From assembly GCA_021372295.1 (NCBI GenBank), contig JAJFUS010000019.1:1-64000 (forward strand): a stretch of 64,000 nt of DNA, given 5' to 3'. Positions within the stretch are counted from its first letter, which is position 1. Every line of letters starts with the position of its first letter. The notes beneath the pieces were generated by a model that saw only the letters and a list, made by a program, of their open reading frames with translations, did not search any database and had not been told where the DNA came from. Positions 33,901 through 41,789 of this stretch are shown one piece after another. Source of the stretch: a bacterium (GTDB lineage Bacteria; Armatimonadota; UBA5829). Both the position numbers and the translations under genes were made by a program.

Positions 33901-35574
33901 TTTGACCGCATCAAGAAATGATGCATACTGAGCAGGTGAAGCCGGAATGACAACATTCGCGGAAGCGTTCTTGAGCGACTGTTCCGCAGCCACAAGCGCC
34001 GCCTGTTTGGCCGCGTCGAGTGTCTGCAGTTTAACCTGCTCGGCAATCTGCTGGCCGGCTGCCTTCTCCAGCGCCTTAGCAAGCTGCTCCTTGGACTTCA
34101 CTTTGAGAATACCGTATTTGGCCTTCGCGGCGGCCAGTGTCTTTCCGGCAAGCTCCGAGTGGTTCACGCCAGGCTCGAGGACATCCAGCATTTCAATGAC
34201 ATCGGACTTGGTGAGGTAAAGTGAAACACCTTGCTTTTTTGCCATCTCCTGAAGCTGGTTCATAGAGAGGTCCGATAGACCGGCTTTGGGAGTGACAACT
34301 TTCGCAGCCTCCTCAAGAACCTTGGCCTGCTGCAAGGCAGCCTGCTTCTGGACAAGGAGCGATACCAGTTCGTCCTTGCTTCTAAGCGCGGCGATGCTGT
34401 ATTGCTTAAGCTTCGCCTCAAGCGCAGCGCCGACGAGACTCCCGTGGTCAATTCCAGGCTCCGCCAGGTCGAGAAGCTTGATAAAATCTGACTTCGTCCG
34501 CGCTATGGAGACACCGTTGTGTTTTGCAAGGGTCTGAAGCTGCTTGACCGTAAGCTTGGAGAGGTCCGATATCTGCCCAGACTCGAATGCCGCTTTCAGT
34601 TTCTTTTCCTCTGCAGATTTCTGCTGGGCCTGGTAATGAATAGCCTGAGGCGGTAATATGCATTCACTTTTACCCGGCGCGGCCGATGCGCCCAGTTCGC
34701 CGCCGCATATAACCAGCGGCCACGCAGGCAGAACTTGGCACCTGCAGTTAGTATGGGAAGGAATACTGGGAAACTTATCGATATCGAAGACCTTGCCGTC
34801 AAGAGCGCCGCAGACGGGACACATCCGCTCGTCTTCCAACGCCATCCATTCGAGTTTTTGCACTCCCACCTGCCTATGGAATTTGATTCGCCCCTGGTTG
34901 TGCGCCCGTAGCACTTCCGTGCGGGCGATCATTTCCATCCTATACTGAGCTTTGGAAAAGACCTTGCTGCCCGCATGCCGGAATGACTCCTTGTCCTCGA
35001 TGACCTTGCCGAGGTCGCGCACGATGTCATCCGCGCCCTTGCCGGTTGCGATACCGGAAAGGATTGTGCGCTTTATCCCAGCGGAAAGCTCCTGGTGCAC
35101 ATCGCCCAACAGCACAAGGTTGTAATTCGCCAGAAAGTCGAGCGCGTCGGTATCGATGAGGGTAAAGACGGAGGTCGTGAGTTTGTCTATACCATCCGGA
35201 GTCAAGTCCTTGTAGAAAGGCATCTTTGCTGTGGCGAACTCGCTTATTCCTTCATAGACACCGGACTTGAAAGCGCCTTTGCTGGCCTTGCGAAATACCA
35301 GGCTGTGTTCCTGATGAAGTGTCTTTAGCGCGCTTTGCACTTCCGACTGCAGTTTGTCCAGACCCTTGAGCGCGGCAAGTTTATTATCCGGCAGCGAGCC
35401 CAGGCTTTTGTATTTGAAGAGCGCCTTATACACAGACTCCTGAGCCGACTTCAAAGACTGAGTGAGCTGCCAGGCAACCTGTTCGCTGTAGAGGTCGCGC
35501 GCGTAGATACTTTTTAGCGTGGCTTCGCGGATCGCCTGCGCCTGCTGGGTTATGGAAGCGACGGAGCAAATCAT
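30976..35574 (-). CDS. Giant MuF-type head protein with Rho/SAP-like repeats and HipA-like kinase domain
   Basis: The product has 1,532 residues from the ATG overlapping the portal stop. Residues 1-285 are an SPP1 gp7/MuF head-morphogenesis domain (ARTEVLRAHNQGRIKFHRQ and the zinc set C252, C255, C277, C279). Residues about 335-625 hold several SAP/Rho-N-like helical repeats (LTVKQLQTLAKHNGVS). Residues about 690-900 look like a HipA/PI3K-type kinase: WLFKP with K739, IDWLIANHDGHAKQF (D818, D825) and GIDKAQAF (D843). The remaining 600 residues include TGGATYVFTRM, possibly ADP-ribosyltransferase-like. It is a polyvalent virion protein, probably injected with DNA. Confidence 0.82.
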   Translation of the reverse strand: MICSVASITQQAQAIREATLKSIYARDLYSEQVAWQLTQSLKSAQESVYKALFKYKSLGSLPDNKLAALKGLDKLQSEVQSALKTLHQEHSLVFRKASKGAFKSGVYEGISEFATAKMPFYKDLTPDGIDKLTTSVFTLIDTDALDFLANYNLVLLGDVHQELSAGIKRTILSGIATGKGADDIVRDLGKVIEDKESFRHAGSKVFSKAQYRMEMIARTEVLRAHNQGRIKFHRQVGVQKLEWMALEDERMCPVCGALDGKVFDIDKFPSIPSHTNCRCQVLPAWPLVICGGELGASAAPGKSECILPPQAIHYQAQQKSAEEKKLKAAFESGQISDLSKLTVKQLQTLAKHNGVSIARTKSDFIKLLDLAEPGIDHGSLVGAALEAKLKQYSIAALRSKDELVSLLVQKQAALQQAKVLEEAAKVVTPKAGLSDLSMNQLQEMAKKQGVSLYLTKSDVIEMLDVLEPGVNHSELAGKTLAAAKAKYGILKVKSKEQLAKALEKAAGQQIAEQVKLQTLDAAKQAALVAAEQSLKNASANVVIPASPAQYASFLDAVKAAEAELAKDSGLPASVLQEHAKEIALKKQAFGQKIAAMKVGELKDIAKESKIKLWKWANKDELVTFITETDAAKVEAAKASIEARYTAWAKKYYSKPGKPTQPKVKTATPPSPEVQPDLQPVTSGTSDAFTKKGSEFDAVDAAWSEHGKPDKFKYGGKANVGGAHEKEFWIDGDGEKWLFKPVRHSSDNFITHGEEAAYKIGRLVDPNAVEVRSIRLNGRVGSIQKWREDSGGSRNFYGVDVTALSPEEIAQVQREHVIDWLIANHDGHAKQFLRMRDGKILGIDKAQAFKHLGEDKLDIDYHPNGRFGEQEPFYNTLLRAVKQSKVTVDPSVTLRYIREVEKISDDDYLALIRPYVDGRFGGDNLKAKAFYDLALARKHNLRSDFESFYADVLKKKGFRFESDVAIPGTGRIGKAEAQILDDAKSLGWQGKVLPVDENDIEDQNALIFTETVNGKQRTVVKMKIRPDAEKKLMSALRKADIKIGVPKVGEALAEDNFADDIMLAAKTVNHHFKDGNYNQSKLTAVEKHMAELSKLAESDDKDVREMAGSYIKWIQDIQQAASQHKQLPTFFEPYRKRYASPPPKANEKVDYTVRKMDGSVARRTLSKGEIDAGNAVNYSTAFGGRNMPTGEQYEIDFGDGVHAVYRPWSKENQSLYAQSGEFELTLPDRPTSGNIDKALEKIEKLGLKTGIATNEDTEVMYLQKAAYICKADIDPDYLKMTNDLDNRGASKAERIQAMRSYWGNRLGVADITKLPGYDPVGKYQLGFKDSSLAGGYRHQYRFDISDELLEKKMAGYALYHKITNNDSISSFMDIVMENNGALVSTVEKLRMGLKPGGMSPEADMRTGGATYVFTRMAKLPDAGGHGRPGLYFKKNLLRRMDAISYDHDAYGKVTEDYVTKHRYSDPAGWKKCARQSSCETIFKYSVTLLDNIECVVTSSESERQKVLAVLTKHGIRKLPDGRRIEEVVLCRTP

Positions 35575-37112
35575 CTCGTATGCTTGAAGAACCGGCAGGC
35601 GGCGGAATCGAACGAAATCTCGACCTGCATAACGCCGCACTTGTTGTTCTCACTGCCAAAATATGCGCAGGAGTCACAAATCTCATCACCATGATTTGCG
35701 CTGGAAAGAATGCCACCCAATGCCGCTTCGGCTTTCGGCACGGATGCGTTCTTTGCCGGGTCCAGACCCAGCATCTCCTGCGCCGTCTCGATACTCATAA
35801 TCCCGGCAACAACCATGTCCACAATGGGTTTGACCTGCTTTTCGTCCAGGAGATCCACCGATTTCCCTTCACTCTGACGATTAGCCACTTCGATATCCGG
35901 GTCGAGGTCCATTTTTAGCTGTAGAGATGACCGGCTGATGAGCTTGCGGTCATATAGCTCGATAAGGAGCTTCTTGAAGTCTATGGCGTCGGTAGGGTCA
36001 AGATCGTTGAAAAGAAACTGAATGCTTTTTCCTGTATGCCCGGAAAGCTCCAACCAATCGCCGAAAATCCAGTCGAGAATGGTTTTGGCCACGTGCTTTA
36101 TCTCACGAATCATGATAAGCATCTTCTGCATAGAGACTGACGCTGTGGCGAAGTTGGGCCCATCGCCAGAGACCAGTGACCGCGCAAGTCCCAGCGCAAC
36201 TACGATGTCTTCCTTGACATCTTTAACCTTGTCCTCGACATTCAAGACCTGCCCCTCGGTGCCGTGGGTCTCGACGGTCACATAAAACGGCACGACAAGC
36301 CCGCTTTTCATGTCCATCTTGTTGACCATGTCGCGGGTCTGTTCAAGCATTTTCTGGTCGGGCATAACCATTTTCTGGCCGAACGACCCGCCGACTTTTA
36401 GCAGCCGGAAAGGAGTGGTCCAGCGTTTGGCGATGGCCTTTTCCGCACGGCGGTAGTCCCGCAGCAGCTCAATGGAATCGAACGCAGGAAGAATGAGCGA
36501 GTTACCTCGCGGTGAAAACGACGGCGCATCCCATTTGAGATGCAGAGTCTGTTCGACAGGCAACTTCAGGCCGTCACCTGCGGCCGGACAGTCTTCCGGG
36601 AACTGTTCCACTTCAATAAGCTGCCCATGCGCATACTTCACTTTGACTGAGACCGGATTTACGCAGGTGACTTCCTCGATATCTTTGCCGTCTTTTGCAT
36701 AGCGCTTGAAACCGACCGCGTCACCCTTCACAAGAAGCTGGAGGATCATGTCCTTTACGAACTCGGAGACACCGAGCCTGTCGGCAAGCTCGTTTGACTC
36801 GGTTTTAACGCTATCATCGTCGCTGGTGATCCTTATCTCGTCACCCACGGCAAACGTCCGCCACGAGTTGACGCAGTTCTTGACCAACGGCTCTTCGATG
36901 TAGTAATCCCATGCTCTCTTCGCCCGCTCTTCCCAGCTTGCGGGGATGGAACTGTGACAGGCATTTATTGGCGCGAACGCGGAAGGATCGAGCGCGGCGG
37001 CTGTCGCCATGGGCACGACGACAGCGCCTTGAACCTGCGCATCTGTCTGTTGCGGCATAGCCGCCAAGCTGGATGTTTTCTTTGTTCGCGTTCCGCGACT
37101 GTTATTTTCCAC
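35571..37112 (-). CDS. Portal protein
   Basis: The product has about 513 residues. I chose the GTG at 37112 (GAGG 5 nt upstream) because the late promoter copy 2 lies over the upstream extension to 37175. Portal features: AWDYYIEEPLVKNCVNSWRT, then DMILQLLVKGDAVGFKRYAK, DYRRAEKAIAKRWTTPFRLL and EIKHVAKTILDWIFGDWLEL. The C-terminus has an extra zinc-knuckle-like Cys set (CDSCAYFGSENNKC, then a Cys near the end). The ring of 12 forms the DNA entry vertex. Confidence 0.88.
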   Translation of the reverse strand: MENNSRGTRTKKTSSLAAMPQQTDAQVQGAVVVPMATAAALDPSAFAPINACHSSIPASWEERAKRAWDYYIEEPLVKNCVNSWRTFAVGDEIRITSDDDSVKTESNELADRLGVSEFVKDMILQLLVKGDAVGFKRYAKDGKDIEEVTCVNPVSVKVKYAHGQLIEVEQFPEDCPAAGDGLKLPVEQTLHLKWDAPSFSPRGNSLILPAFDSIELLRDYRRAEKAIAKRWTTPFRLLKVGGSFGQKMVMPDQKMLEQTRDMVNKMDMKSGLVVPFYVTVETHGTEGQVLNVEDKVKDVKEDIVVALGLARSLVSGDGPNFATASVSMQKMLIMIREIKHVAKTILDWIFGDWLELSGHTGKSIQFLFNDLDPTDAIDFKKLLIELYDRKLISRSSLQLKMDLDPDIEVANRQSEGKSVDLLDEKQVKPIVDMVVAGIMSIETAQEMLGLDPAKNASVPKAEAALGGILSSANHGDEICDSCAYFGSENNKCGVMQVEISFDSAACRFFKHTR

Positions 37113-37172
37113 GTCCGCCTCATCTTTCCATTGAAGAATCCCCTGAGCGTACCGCAGCAGGCTCAACCAATT

Positions 37173-37215
37173 CAATATTTATCGGATACGACGTCAAAGT
37201 GTTGGAATTATTTTT
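37173..37215 (-). promoter_or_regulatory. Phage late-type promoter, copy 2
   Basis: Minus-strand sense: TTCCA, 16 nt, TCCGATA, AATAT. The core boxes are at 37203-37207 and 37180-37186. It precedes the portal gene by about 60 nt and forces the shorter portal start. Confidence 0.7.
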
Positions 37216-37344
37216 CGCGCACGCCTATCAGCCCCTCAAAACGCCCGAAAACAGTCTCAAAAAAGCCTTGACATACCCACTGTTTAGAGCAAGAATGTCG
37301 GGCCGCAAATCTGCGAGCCAATTAGATATGGGAGAACGCGCACA

Positions 37345-37584
37345 ATGAGCAAGGCCCTGGTATTTCGAGTGAACTTCGGAAAGGCAGTCATGGCAAGACG
37401 CAAAAAGCTTGGTTACAGCCGGGATAAGCTGGCCCGGCTCATGGGAACTGATAGTGATTATGTGACATACGTAGAAGAAGGTAAAGACGACTTGCATCTG
37501 TCCGAGATGATTATTGTGGCCAGAGCTTTGCAGATTCCATTGTACATCCTGCTTGCGCTTGCTGAATCGGCGCTGTTTGACTAG
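37345..37584 (+). CDS. Small XRE-family HTH regulator (79 aa)
   Basis: VNFGKAVMARRKKLGYSRDK and LARLMGTDSDYVTYVEEGKD form a Cro/CI-type helix-turn-helix; the tail MIIVARALQIPLYILLALAE resembles that of the 76-aa regulator at 2264-2494. A TTGACA (37268-37273) lies upstream, with a weak -10. It is followed after 93 bp by the DUF6236-like gene on the same strand and may control it. Alternatively it is the lysogeny repressor. Confidence 0.75.
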   Translation: MSKALVFRVNFGKAVMARRKKLGYSRDKLARLMGTDSDYVTYVEEGKDDLHLSEMIIVARALQIPLYILLALAESALFD

Positions 37585-37677
37585 TCAAACAGCGGAAAAG
37601 GATTATGCCAGTTAATATAGAAGTAGTCAACAAGCAGATGACATCGGATTTGCTATTACAGCATATTAGGAGAACTT

Positions 37678-38721
37678 ATGTCGCGCACATTGCTCTACTA
37701 CCCCACATTCCAGATTCCATCGCGCCAGTGGTTGATAGATAGTGTTCTTTATTGGGACAACATTGGTTCGATTGTGCCTGAAAGACTAATGAGGATGGTG
37801 GAGACGACTGACCTTAGGTATCTGGCTGACGAAGATATATATCGCGCCTTCGATCCGGAATCAGCATTACGAAAGCATTATCTAATCCATGAATTCGAAC
37901 AGGATTTTGTCCGGCGTCTGGATTCACCGCAATTTGGGGAGGAACAAAATAGGCCCGGTGCTGACCAGACATGGCCTGTTGCCTTTGAAAAAATGACACA
38001 TAACTGCTTGGACGCTCTTAAAAAAAGACAACTGGCCACAGACAAAGATTGTCCGGGCGGTTGGATTCGCGTGCAGAAAACGGCTGCAATTATCTACATG
38101 GGTTTGCTTGCGGACTATTTGGCTACGAATTCCTCAGGTCTTGTGTTAGCCAGCACTGATAACGCCGAATATGAGGATATTGTATATAGATCAAGAAAGG
38201 ATACCGCGTCAATACGTGGACTAGCTCTTTTGCTGAAGGATGCGCTACCTTCGGTTGCTCCAGAGACCGAGTTACGCGAGGTTGTAGAATTTCGACGCCA
38301 ACGCCGCGATGAACTACTTCGCCTTAGGAGCTTGGTAGATGAGGCACAGCTCAAACTCAGTAAGTGTGAAGATACAAAAGATGCCAAATATCTCGTGGAG
38401 CAATTTAGAGATCAACTTGAAATTGGCCTGAATGATATCAGCCGCACTATAAAGGAAAATGGCCTACAGATGGTAGTTGGGTCACTTCGCGCCATATTCG
38501 CTTTAAAATCACCAGCATGGTTAATGGGTGTGGCTTTCGGTTTCAGAGAATCTAAACTCGGTGGCCTTCCAGTGGCAATGATCTCATCGGCATGTGGATT
38601 TGCAGCGGGCGCAACCATAGAACTGGCACAATATGGTATTGAAATGCGAGAGAAGAAACGAGAAATTCAAGAGCATCCATTATCTTATCTATATTCCGCC
38701 AAGAAATCTGGAATCATTTAG
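37678..38721 (+). CDS. DUF6236-like protein, putative defence moron
   Basis: The product has 347 residues. The N-terminus, LLYYPTFQIPSRQWLIDSVL followed by YWDNIGSIVPERLM, is the signature of DUF6236 proteins, which often occur in defence islands and prophages. The middle has a helical coiled stretch (LRSLVDEAQLKLSKCEDTKD). A Gly/Ala-rich segment near the C-terminus (AMISSACGFAAGATIELAQY) may interact with membrane. Molecular function is unknown. It ends 18 bp from the converging terL gene with no terminator seen. Confidence 0.72.
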   Translation: MSRTLLYYPTFQIPSRQWLIDSVLYWDNIGSIVPERLMRMVETTDLRYLADEDIYRAFDPESALRKHYLIHEFEQDFVRRLDSPQFGEEQNRPGADQTWPVAFEKMTHNCLDALKKRQLATDKDCPGGWIRVQKTAAIIYMGLLADYLATNSSGLVLASTDNAEYEDIVYRSRKDTASIRGLALLLKDALPSVAPETELREVVEFRRQRRDELLRLRSLVDEAQLKLSKCEDTKDAKYLVEQFRDQLEIGLNDISRTIKENGLQMVVGSLRAIFALKSPAWLMGVAFGFRESKLGGLPVAMISSACGFAAGATIELAQYGIEMREKKREIQEHPLSYLYSAKKSGII

Positions 38722-38739
38722 TGTCACACAAATATGTTT

Positions 38740-40272
38740 CTATATGAAAATAGGATCTGTCACAACCGGCATAACACAGACTGTTTCCTCCGTGATCTGG
38801 TCCAGGCTTCTCTGCTCCCGCACAAGCATGGCGCAGCGCACGGCGTCGATAATATGGTCGTTGCCTTTTGAGTAGATCACGTTGCCGTTCGAAAGTGTGT
38901 ATGTATGCGTCGTAAACTGGTCTTCGACTTCCAGATCATCGGCGGGAAGTATCATCTGCCTGCGCTGAAGCAGCCCCGTGATGATACTTGTCATATGCTC
39001 CTTGGTCCGTTTCTTTATCTCCCGTCCATCTCGGACGGCAAGGGCAGTCATGCCGCCGAAGTCATAGCCATGCAACCGGCCTTCGAGCTGAAGCGCCCTA
39101 TACTTGTCGAGGGTAAGCAGTTCCTGCACAACTGCCAGGCCGTTGCCGCCATTATCCACGCCAATGCCGACCGGCGTAAAATACCTCTCCAGAAGCGAAA
39201 TCGTCTGGGCAATATGCGGATATGAGACATGCTCCATGTGTATACGCAAGACGAGCCTTAATACTGCGCGATCCCCGACTTCCATTTCATGAAACACCAC
39301 TATCTCCGTCGGATCGTTGGTGTAACCCAGGTCGCCCCCTATCCAGAATATTCCTGTCTGCGGCATCAAGTTTAGCAGCATCTCCAGCCGATCGTAGGAT
39401 TGTTCTTCGGCAATACAATCGCGCAGGTCATCACCACATATCGTTATCTTTTGGTACTCCGGCAGTTCCTGTCTGCACAGGCTCAGATACTCGATGCTGA
39501 ACGCGCCATATGAGGGCTTGCCGTGTTCACCGGCGACTTCATGCTGCCAGCCGGAAGTGTCCCTGCCGCCGTAGAACTCCAGCAGCTCCTGCTCGTGATC
39601 CTCACTCCAGCTAGGGTTAAACCAGGAAGGCCAACGGAACACTTTGAACTGCGACGACATCGTCAGCCGGTAATACGTCGTGTTTCTCAGGCCATTGGGA
39701 GTCGAGTATATACGCAGCCTGCCTCCCGCTTTCAGACACTGTCTCAGCGCCTTCCAGGATTTCTCAGTAAGCCATGCGCCTTCGTCGACCCACACCCGCC
39801 CGACGTGAAGAGATCTGAACGCATCACCGTATGAACCGGCGGGACGGAAGTAGAGAACCGTGCCGTTGGTGAATTCCAGCCTGAAGTAAGGCTTGCGGGT
39901 TATTTTCGGCTTGCCGTATTTGGTAAGCGCGATGCTTGCCATAAGCTCGGGGTTTGTGTCCAATTGGAACTCTATCTCCTCGATGATAGTGTCGAGGTGG
40001 CCTTGGTGTGGTGCCGCGATGAGACCTTGGCCGCCGCGAGTCGTGAATGCAAAGTGCAGCGCGTCGGTGATTATGTTGGCAGTTTTCCCAGCTTCACGCC
40101 CATCCAGGTGGACGATATTTCTCTCGTCACAGCGCAGGTCTTCCACCTGGTGCGGCCAGTAGCTTCGTGTGGAGCCGTCGCGGTTACTGAGGTAGCTCTC
40201 GCCCCACAGCACCGGATCGACCAGAGTCAGACCCAATTCCTCTTCTTCTGTCGTAACATTATCGACCATCAT
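38740..40272 (-). CDS. terL: Terminase large subunit
   Basis: The product has 510 residues. ATPase: HLDGREAGKT (Walker A-like), GRVWVDEGAW (Walker B with catalytic Glu) and IYSTPNGLRNTTYYR (coupling motif). Nuclease: FWIGGDLGYTNDPT (first Asp), GIGVDNGGNG (second Asp) and NDHIIDAVRCAML (third Asp). All catalytic residues are seen. It cuts concatemers and drives DNA into the head. terS is not adjacent: a pair of plus-strand recombinase genes lies between them, which is atypical. Confidence 0.93.
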   Translation of the reverse strand: MMVDNVTTEEEELGLTLVDPVLWGESYLSNRDGSTRSYWPHQVEDLRCDERNIVHLDGREAGKTANIITDALHFAFTTRGGQGLIAAPHQGHLDTIIEEIEFQLDTNPELMASIALTKYGKPKITRKPYFRLEFTNGTVLYFRPAGSYGDAFRSLHVGRVWVDEGAWLTEKSWKALRQCLKAGGRLRIYSTPNGLRNTTYYRLTMSSQFKVFRWPSWFNPSWSEDHEQELLEFYGGRDTSGWQHEVAGEHGKPSYGAFSIEYLSLCRQELPEYQKITICGDDLRDCIAEEQSYDRLEMLLNLMPQTGIFWIGGDLGYTNDPTEIVVFHEMEVGDRAVLRLVLRIHMEHVSYPHIAQTISLLERYFTPVGIGVDNGGNGLAVVQELLTLDKYRALQLEGRLHGYDFGGMTALAVRDGREIKKRTKEHMTSIITGLLQRRQMILPADDLEVEDQFTTHTYTLSNGNVIYSKGNDHIIDAVRCAMLVREQRSLDQITEETVCVMPVVTDPIFI

Positions 40273-40307
40273 GTTCTCTAATTCGCCTCAATTATTGCAA
40301 TTTCGCC

Positions 40308-40343
40308 TTGACATTTCCCGCGTTTCGAGCATCAATATAGATG
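40308..40343 (+). promoter_or_regulatory. Promoter/operator element shared with the endolysin gene, copy 1
   Basis: TTGACA (40308-40313) is followed by TTTCCC, CGTTTCGAGC and ATCAATATAG, just before the recombinase pair. Nearly the same 34 bp occurs at 61945-61978. Identity extends through the spacer, which suggests a bound regulator as well as sigma factor. The gap from -35 to TATAGAT is about 23 nt, so activation may be needed. Confidence 0.55.
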
Positions 40344-40371
40344 CAAAATTCCACAATTTGGAGGGAGAAAG

Positions 40372-40755
40372 ATGTCGGAAAAGACACTCTCAGACGCAGC
40401 GAAGGAATACATAGAGCATCTCAAAAAACACGGTAAAAGCGAGCGCACAGCAGAATCTTATGCAAGAGACCTTGAGCAAATACAGGCGTTCTTCGGCGCT
40501 GATAGAAAGCTCACCGCGATTCTTCCACCGCATATCTGCGCGTTCCTCCGGTCTGATGAACTGCAGAAGGTCGACGGCAAGCAGCGTGCGGATGTAACAA
40601 GACGACGGATCGTTCGAGTCCTGCGAATGCTGCTCGTCTGGGCTGTGCAGCAGAGGTATATCGCAAGACTTCCACTGCCAAGACACTTTCCCATGGGACG
40701 AGACGGAAGCGAGGTGACCAATGCCGCTAATCCAGCTGCAATTGCGAGCCGGTGA
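40372..40755 (+). CDS. Tyrosine-recombinase core-binding domain protein without catalytic domain
   Basis: The product has 127 residues; GGAGGGAG lies 7 nt before the ATG. It contains only the SAM-like core-binding domain: LSDAAKEYIEHLKKHGKSER, TAESYARDLEQIQAFFG, then VTRRRIVRVLRMLLVWAVQQ. No Arg-His-Arg-Tyr catalytic part is present. It overlaps the full recombinase gene by 35 bp in another frame, so the two are co-translated. It could bias or cap the arms of the target site. A truncated integrase is less likely because the frame ends cleanly. Confidence 0.72.
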   Translation: MSEKTLSDAAKEYIEHLKKHGKSERTAESYARDLEQIQAFFGADRKLTAILPPHICAFLRSDELQKVDGKQRADVTRRRIVRVLRMLLVWAVQQRYIARLPLPRHFPMGRDGSEVTNAANPAAIASR

Positions 40756-41632
40756 CATTGCCGAAGCCGTGGACGCGTTCATAGTCAACCTCCATGCGCA
40801 GGGCCGTTCGGAGCACACAGTGGCGGCATACCGGCGCGATCTGAACTGCTTTATACGAGCGCTGCCGGTTTGTCTGCATGAGATAACACCCGCAACAATA
40901 GACGTAGCGCTCACACACCCGACAGCCACACACTCGGCGGACGGCACACAAAAGTCAACGGCGACAATGCACAGGCTCAAAGCGACCCTCCGTTCGTTCT
41001 TTGAATGGGCGCACAACACCGGACTGGTCGAAAGCAATCCGGCGCGGTTCGTCAAGATGAAACGTCTTGCGCGCACTCTGCCCAAGTTCCTGACCGAGGC
41101 CGAAAAACGCAGACTCCTTAAGGAACTGCGGGACAGGACAGACCCGCTCGCCAGACGCGACCGTGTCATCTTCGAGATATTCCTCGGCACTGGCATCCGG
41201 CTGGCTGAACTGGTGAACCTGGACATAGACGATATCGACCTTGACGGCAAACATATGCGCATCACCGGCAAAGGCGGCATTCCACAGGTCAAGTTCCTGA
41301 AGACGTCCCTGCGCACACTTTTGAGAAGCTATCTCAAGGAGCGCCGTAAACTGGCCGATGAGCAGAATGCGGCACTGTTTCTGTCCTCGCGCGGCACCAG
41401 GATTTGCGGCAGACAGGTGGAAGGGCGACTGCGCCATTGGCTTGCCAAGGCCAGCATACAGAAACGCGTTACCCCGCACGGCCTGCGACACACATTCGCG
41501 ACACACCTTTACGCAAAGACTTCCGACCTGCTTCTTGTTAAGCGCGCGATGGTTCACGCCGACATCTCCACCACCGAAATCTATACTCATCTTGCCGATG
41601 ATGCGTTGGAAGAAGCTCTGGAACGCGTGTAA
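40721..41632 (+). CDS. Tyrosine recombinase (Xer/integrase type)
   Basis: The product has 303 residues. The N-terminal SAM-like domain (AVDAFIVNLHAQGRSEHTVA) is followed by a full catalytic domain: GTGIRLAELVNLDI (Arg), ITGKGGIPQVKFLK (Lys), TPHGLRHTFATHL (His-x-x-Arg), MVHADISTTEIYTH (His and Tyr). It is of Xer size. A dif-like site lies 66 bp beyond its stop. The phage also has a serine integrase, so this enzyme may resolve multimers or invert or excise a segment rather than integrate the phage. Confidence 0.9.
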   Translation: MPLIQLQLRAGDIAEAVDAFIVNLHAQGRSEHTVAAYRRDLNCFIRALPVCLHEITPATIDVALTHPTATHSADGTQKSTATMHRLKATLRSFFEWAHNTGLVESNPARFVKMKRLARTLPKFLTEAEKRRLLKELRDRTDPLARRDRVIFEIFLGTGIRLAELVNLDIDDIDLDGKHMRITGKGGIPQVKFLKTSLRTLLRSYLKERRKLADEQNAALFLSSRGTRICGRQVEGRLRHWLAKASIQKRVTPHGLRHTFATHLYAKTSDLLLVKRAMVHADISTTEIYTHLADDALEEALERV

Positions 41633-41697
41633 GCACAACGGTCGCCGGGAGGTGGACATGTTTCCGTCTGCTTCCCGGCTTTCCCAAGCACCGGCTA

Positions 41698-41725
41698 TAT
41701 TCGCATAATCAAGTTTATGCGAAAT
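41698..41725 (+). other. dif-like recombination site
   Basis: TATTCGCATAA, 6-nt spacer TCAAGT, TTATGCGAAAT: two 11-bp arms with a 9-bp perfect inverted core, the geometry of dif (11-6-11). E. coli dif arms end in CGCATAA and begin TTATG, as here. The half-site TTATGCGAAAT occurs again at 41790-41800, at the 3' end of terS. It is next to the recombinase pair. Confidence 0.6.
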
Positions 41726-41744
41726 CCATGTTCGACGGACAGCC

Positions 41745-41762
41745 GAATTCACGCGTGAATTC
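41745..41762. repeat. 18-bp perfect palindrome
   Basis: GAATTCACGCGTGAATTC lies between the dif-like site and the terS end. It may be an accessory binding site for the recombinases or a protein-bound operator. The 157-bp gap also has a GCCGGGA / TCCCGGC inverted repeat (about 41644-41679) that could serve as a terminator for the recombinase gene. Confidence 0.45.
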
Positions 41763-41789
41763 ACACCAATCTTCGAATCGCACACGGTG

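Noticed and set aside
40390..41316. 308-aa minus-strand ORF opposite the recombinase pair
   Set aside because: Arg/Ser-rich shadow of the two plus-strand recombinase genes, whose motifs are unmistakable.
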